Source of the DNA: Campylobacterota bacterium
GTDB taxonomy: Bacteria; Campylobacterota; Campylobacteria; Campylobacterales; Sulfurovaceae
DNA: 8,283 nucleotides
Reading direction: 5' to 3'
Assembly: GCA_015488875.1 (NCBI GenBank)
Contig: WFMX01000033.1
Location: forward strand, 1-8,283
In this document: piece by piece, positions 6,011 through 8,283 of the stretch
How positions within the stretch are numbered: the first letter of the stretch is position 1
Layout: every line of letters starts with the position of its first letter
Program-made: the position numbers and the translations under genes
Notes under the pieces: generated by a model
The model's input: the letters and a program-made list of their open reading frames with translations, nothing else
Databases searched by the model: none
What the model was told of the DNA's origin: nothing

Positions 6011-6766
6011 GTGATACATAATATAATAAAAAGAACATTATCTCTACTCGTCATCACAATATTGGCTATGTATGTCAGTGGCTGTGCATCAAAGAAATAT
6101 AAAAAAGGCACACCTGCCACTATGAAAGATTATCATGTGAGAGGAAAGCACTACTACCCTACATATGTCAAATTGGGTCAAAAGATGAGAGGTATCTCAA
6201 GTTGGTATGGACCAAACTTTCATGGAAAAAAGACTTGTAATTGTGAAAGTTACAACATGTATGCTAGTACAGCAGCACACAAAACTTGGCCAATGAATAC
6301 CATGGTCAAAGTAACAAATCTGCAAAATGGCAAGAGTACGATAGTTCGCATCAATGATAGAGGTCCATTTGTTAGAGGTAGGATTATTGATTGTAGTTAC
6401 AAGGCAGGGAAAGAGATAGGTTTGGACAAGATGGGAATTGCCAAAGTTCAGATAGAAGTCGTAGGTTTCAAAGGCAAAGTATATAGTGCGTCCGATGTCA
6501 GAAAGATACCAAAAGCAGAGCAAAAGGTTAGATTGACAGACTTCGGCATACAGGTAGGAGCATTCAAACGATTTGCTGGAGCAGAGATATATAGGATAAG
6601 ACATTCTAGAATCGACAGAAAATATCGTTCTATCATCAAAAAGATGAAAGATGAAGATGGTACACCACTATATAGAGTTTGGTTGATGGGCTTTGAAAGT
6701 GAAGATGAAGCATTAGACTTTATAGAGTTACACGGCTTAAATGGTGCATTTGTGGTGAGAGAGTAG
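6011..6766 (+). CDS. rlpA: RlpA-family septal lytic transglycosylase lipoprotein (DPBB + SPOR)
   Basis: Predicted lipoprotein enzyme that cleaves glycan strands stripped of stem peptides and helps daughter-cell separation, as known for Pseudomonas aeruginosa RlpA. The product is 251 aa. The signal peptide ends in VSGC with Cys25 lipidated; Ala26 follows, consistent with the outer membrane. Residues about 60-152 are the double-psi beta-barrel: GISSWYGPNFHGKKT, MYASTAAHKTWPMNT with His90, and VRINDRGPF with Asp116, the pair matching the catalytic His/Asp of active RlpA. Residues about 176-250 are a SPOR domain (FGIQVGAFKRFAGAE, YRVWLMGF) for binding denuded septal peptidoglycan. Unusually, the loop that is normally TxNGE reads TCNCE, giving Cys76 and Cys78, and a third cysteine is Cys128. 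The start is GTG with GGAG at 6000-6003. Confidence 0.94.
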   Translation: MIHNIIKRTLSLLVITILAMYVSGCASKKYKKGTPATMKDYHVRGKHYYPTYVKLGQKMRGISSWYGPNFHGKKTCNCESYNMYASTAAHKTWPMNTMVKVTNLQNGKSTIVRINDRGPFVRGRIIDCSYKAGKEIGLDKMGIAKVQIEVVGFKGKVYSASDVRKIPKAEQKVRLTDFGIQVGAFKRFAGAEIYRIRHSRIDRKYRSIIKKMKDEDGTPLYRVWLMGFESEDEALDFIELHGLNGAFVVRE

Positions 6767-6798
6767 TACGACATAAAGAAGCTCAATAGGAGATAGGG

Positions 6799-7371
6799 AT
6801 GATAGAAGTGACAAGAGAAACGAAAGAGACACAGATCAGCGTGAGACTGAAGCTATATGGAAGTGGCAACTCAAAGATATCTACAGGTGTAGGATTTTTT
6901 GACCACATGCTAGAGTCATTTACAAAACACTCTCATATGGATATGGAGATAGATTGTAGTGGAGATACACACATAGATGACCACCATACGGTAGAAGATG
7001 TAGGCATAGTGATAGGTCAGGCACTCAGAAAAGCTATATATCCTGTGGAGAATATAGAGAGATTTGGCAATGGTACTGTCGTGATGGATGAAGCTAGCGT
7101 CTCTTGTGATATTGATTTGTCTAATAGGGCTTTTTTGGTCTTTGAGATGCCTATTGATGGGAAAGTTGGAGAGTTTGATGTAGAGTTGGTGGAGGAGTTC
7201 TTTAGGGCTTTGGCTTTTAATCTACCGATGACTATGCACCTCATATACCAGAGAGGTAAAAATAGGCACCATATTATAGAAGCTGCCTTTAAAGCTCTAG
7301 CACTATCTCTCCGTCATGCAGTGACCATCAACAGCAGTGCAGGTATACCTAGCACAAAAGGTGTCCTATGA
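6799..7371 (+). CDS. hisB: Imidazoleglycerol-phosphate dehydratase
   Basis: Catalyses the sixth step of histidine synthesis: imidazole glycerol phosphate to imidazole acetol phosphate, using two Mn(II) ions. The 190-aa protein is the monofunctional type, without the histidinol-phosphatase domain of the enterobacterial fusion. Key motifs are complete: FFDHMLESFTKHS (33-45), the metal-binding HHTVED (62-67), the second metal site NRHHIIEAAFKALA (155-168) and the C-terminal STKGVL (185-190). The ATG has AGGAG at 6788-6792. It lies between cell-wall and LPS genes with no other his gene in view, and overlaps kdsC by four bases (ATGA), so it is co-translated with an unrelated pathway. Codons from about 7096 to 7220 (TTG, ATT, AGG, TTT, GTT) differ from the CTA/ATA/AGA preference around them. 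Confidence 0.97.
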   Translation: MIEVTRETKETQISVRLKLYGSGNSKISTGVGFFDHMLESFTKHSHMDMEIDCSGDTHIDDHHTVEDVGIVIGQALRKAIYPVENIERFGNGTVVMDEASVSCDIDLSNRAFLVFEMPIDGKVGEFDVELVEEFFRALAFNLPMTMHLIYQRGKNRHHIIEAAFKALALSLRHAVTINSSAGIPSTKGVL

Positions 7372-7868
7372 GTATAGAACTGATAGTGCTAGATGTTGAT
7401 GGGACTATGACAGATAGTCAAATCACATATACTCAAGATGGCGATGAGATCAAATCATTCAATGTCAAAGATGGACTAGCCATAGTCTCTTGGCTAAAGC
7501 TAGGCAAAAAAGTAGCCATCATCACAGGTAGGCGTTCACATATAGTAGAGAGAAGAGCCAAAGAGCTACGGATAGAACACTTCTATCAGGGGTGTGAAGA
7601 CAAACTTACCAAATTGCAAGAACTTATAAAAGTACTAGATATCTCACTAGAAAATGTAGCGGCTATAGGCGATGACCTAAATGACTACAAGATGTTGAGG
7701 GAAGTTGAGATATCTTTCGTACCTAGTGATGCTAGCAATTATGTAGACAAGATAGCCACAGTGATACTCACTCGCAAGGGTGGCAAAGGTGCAATCAGGG
7801 AGATGATAGAGTATCTCATCAAAAAAGAGGGACTCGAAAGAGAATTTCTTGATATATGGGTCAAGTAA
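7368..7868 (+). CDS. kdsC: 3-deoxy-D-manno-octulosonate 8-phosphate phosphatase (KdsC, YrbI-type HAD)
   Basis: Cytoplasmic phosphatase that turns Kdo-8-phosphate into Kdo for the LPS inner core. The 166-aa protein is a cap-less C0-type HAD enzyme of usual size. Motif I is LDVDGTMTD with the nucleophile Asp9 and acid/base Asp11; motif II is Thr53 in TGRR; motif III is Lys79; motif IV is GDDLND (101-106). FNVKDGLAI and the tail GGKGAIREMIEYLI are typical of the KdsC/YrbI group, whose subunits form tetramers. The ATG overlaps the hisB stop (ATGA), with AAAAGG at 7356-7361. It is followed after three bases by lptC, the standard kdsC-lptC arrangement, so Kdo supply and LPS export are expressed together. 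Confidence 0.95.
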   Translation: MSIELIVLDVDGTMTDSQITYTQDGDEIKSFNVKDGLAIVSWLKLGKKVAIITGRRSHIVERRAKELRIEHFYQGCEDKLTKLQELIKVLDISLENVAAIGDDLNDYKMLREVEISFVPSDASNYVDKIATVILTRKGGKGAIREMIEYLIKKEGLEREFLDIWVK

Positions 7869-7871
7869 TCT

Positions 7872-8283
7872 ATGCTTAAGCACTTCAAGATAGAGCTTTT
7901 GAGCATAGTCATGATCGTAGTGATGACTAGTGTCTCATATCTAGTCAAAGTCAAAAACGAAAAAGCGAAAGAGAGTCGCACTACCAAAAAGGTAGAGATA
8001 TTTGACTCAGTCACCATAGAGGTCAACTCCACTAGCGTCAATAGTATCTTGCATAGTGACTACATAGTCAGGATCTCTGATGAAGTGAGAATGACAAATA
8101 TCACTTATCAAGGCGGTAGTGCCAAAGAACTCAAATCCAAATATGGTCATACCATAGGAGATAAATTTTATCTTGATGAGAATGTAACACTACTCCAAGA
8201 TAATGGATATAGATATAAGGCACAACATGCTATGTATGACAAGGCTGCAGATCTCTTCTACATCACCAGTCCATACACAGCAT
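7872..8283 (+). CDS. lptC: LPS export protein LptC, 5' part (cut by window end)
   Basis: The open frame runs from the ATG at 7872 to the window edge without a stop, giving 137 residues. Residues 7-24 (IELLSIVMIVVMTSVSYL) form one N-terminal membrane anchor, followed by a periplasmic region rich in beta-strand patterns (VRMTNITYQGG, then YRYKAQHAMYDKAADLFYI). This is the layout of LptC, the bitopic protein that passes LPS from LptB2FG to LptA. Sequence similarity in this family is low, so the call rests on anchor, size, strand pattern and its place directly after kdsC, where lptC is usual and lptA is expected next. The start has no strong ribosome site and lies three bases after the kdsC stop, suggesting translational coupling. 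Confidence 0.82.
   Translation, partial: MLKHFKIELLSIVMIVVMTSVSYLVKVKNEKAKESRTTKKVEIFDSVTIEVNSTSVNSILHSDYIVRISDEVRMTNITYQGGSAKELKSKYGHTIGDKFYLDENVTLLQDNGYRYKAQHAMYDKAADLFYITSPYTA

Overview
The window reads as an ordinary chromosomal stretch from a Campylobacterota (Epsilonproteobacteria) bacterium, probably a free-living Sulfurovum/Sulfurimonas-like lineage. Three things suggest this: the order rpmH-rnpA-yidC-jag-mnmE, the order rlpA-hisB-kdsC-lptC, and AT-rich coding with much ATA (Ile), AGA (Arg) and CTA (Leu). The genus call is inference; no rRNA or other marker is present. All eleven genes are on the + strand, tightly packed. I saw no convincing intrinsic terminator, RNA gene, insertion sequence, CRISPR array or phage signature.

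Layout. 25-720 encodes a LysM + NlpC/P60 (C40) cell-wall hydrolase. 721-822 is a 102-bp leader with a possible promoter. 823-5303 is the ribosome/RNase P/membrane-insertion block: rpmH (L34), rnpA (RNase P protein), yidC (membrane insertase), jag/khpB (KH-domain RNA-binding protein) and mnmE (tRNA-modifying GTPase), linked by short gaps or overlaps. A clean -10 element (TATAAT, 5306-5311) follows mnmE and probably starts a second transcription unit. 5337-8283 is the envelope block: a lipoprotein with a carboxypeptidase-regulatory-like domain, the lipoprotein RlpA (DPBB + SPOR), hisB (histidine biosynthesis), kdsC (Kdo-8-P phosphatase) and the 5' part of lptC (LPS transport), which is cut by the window end.

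How the genes fit together. The first block couples ribosome and tRNA maturation to inner-membrane protein insertion. The second links septal peptidoglycan processing (RlpA), Kdo synthesis for the LPS core (KdsC) and LPS export (LptC), with hisB as an unrelated metabolic passenger that overlaps kdsC by 4 nt. The C40 hydrolase upstream is also an envelope gene.

I do not see a new biological system. The points most worth a second look are: yidD, which normally sits between rnpA and yidC, is absent; rnpA probably starts at a non-canonical codon inside rpmH; the R3H motif of Jag is lost; RlpA carries a Cys-x-Cys pair in its active-site loop; and a short patch of hisB has foreign-looking codon use.
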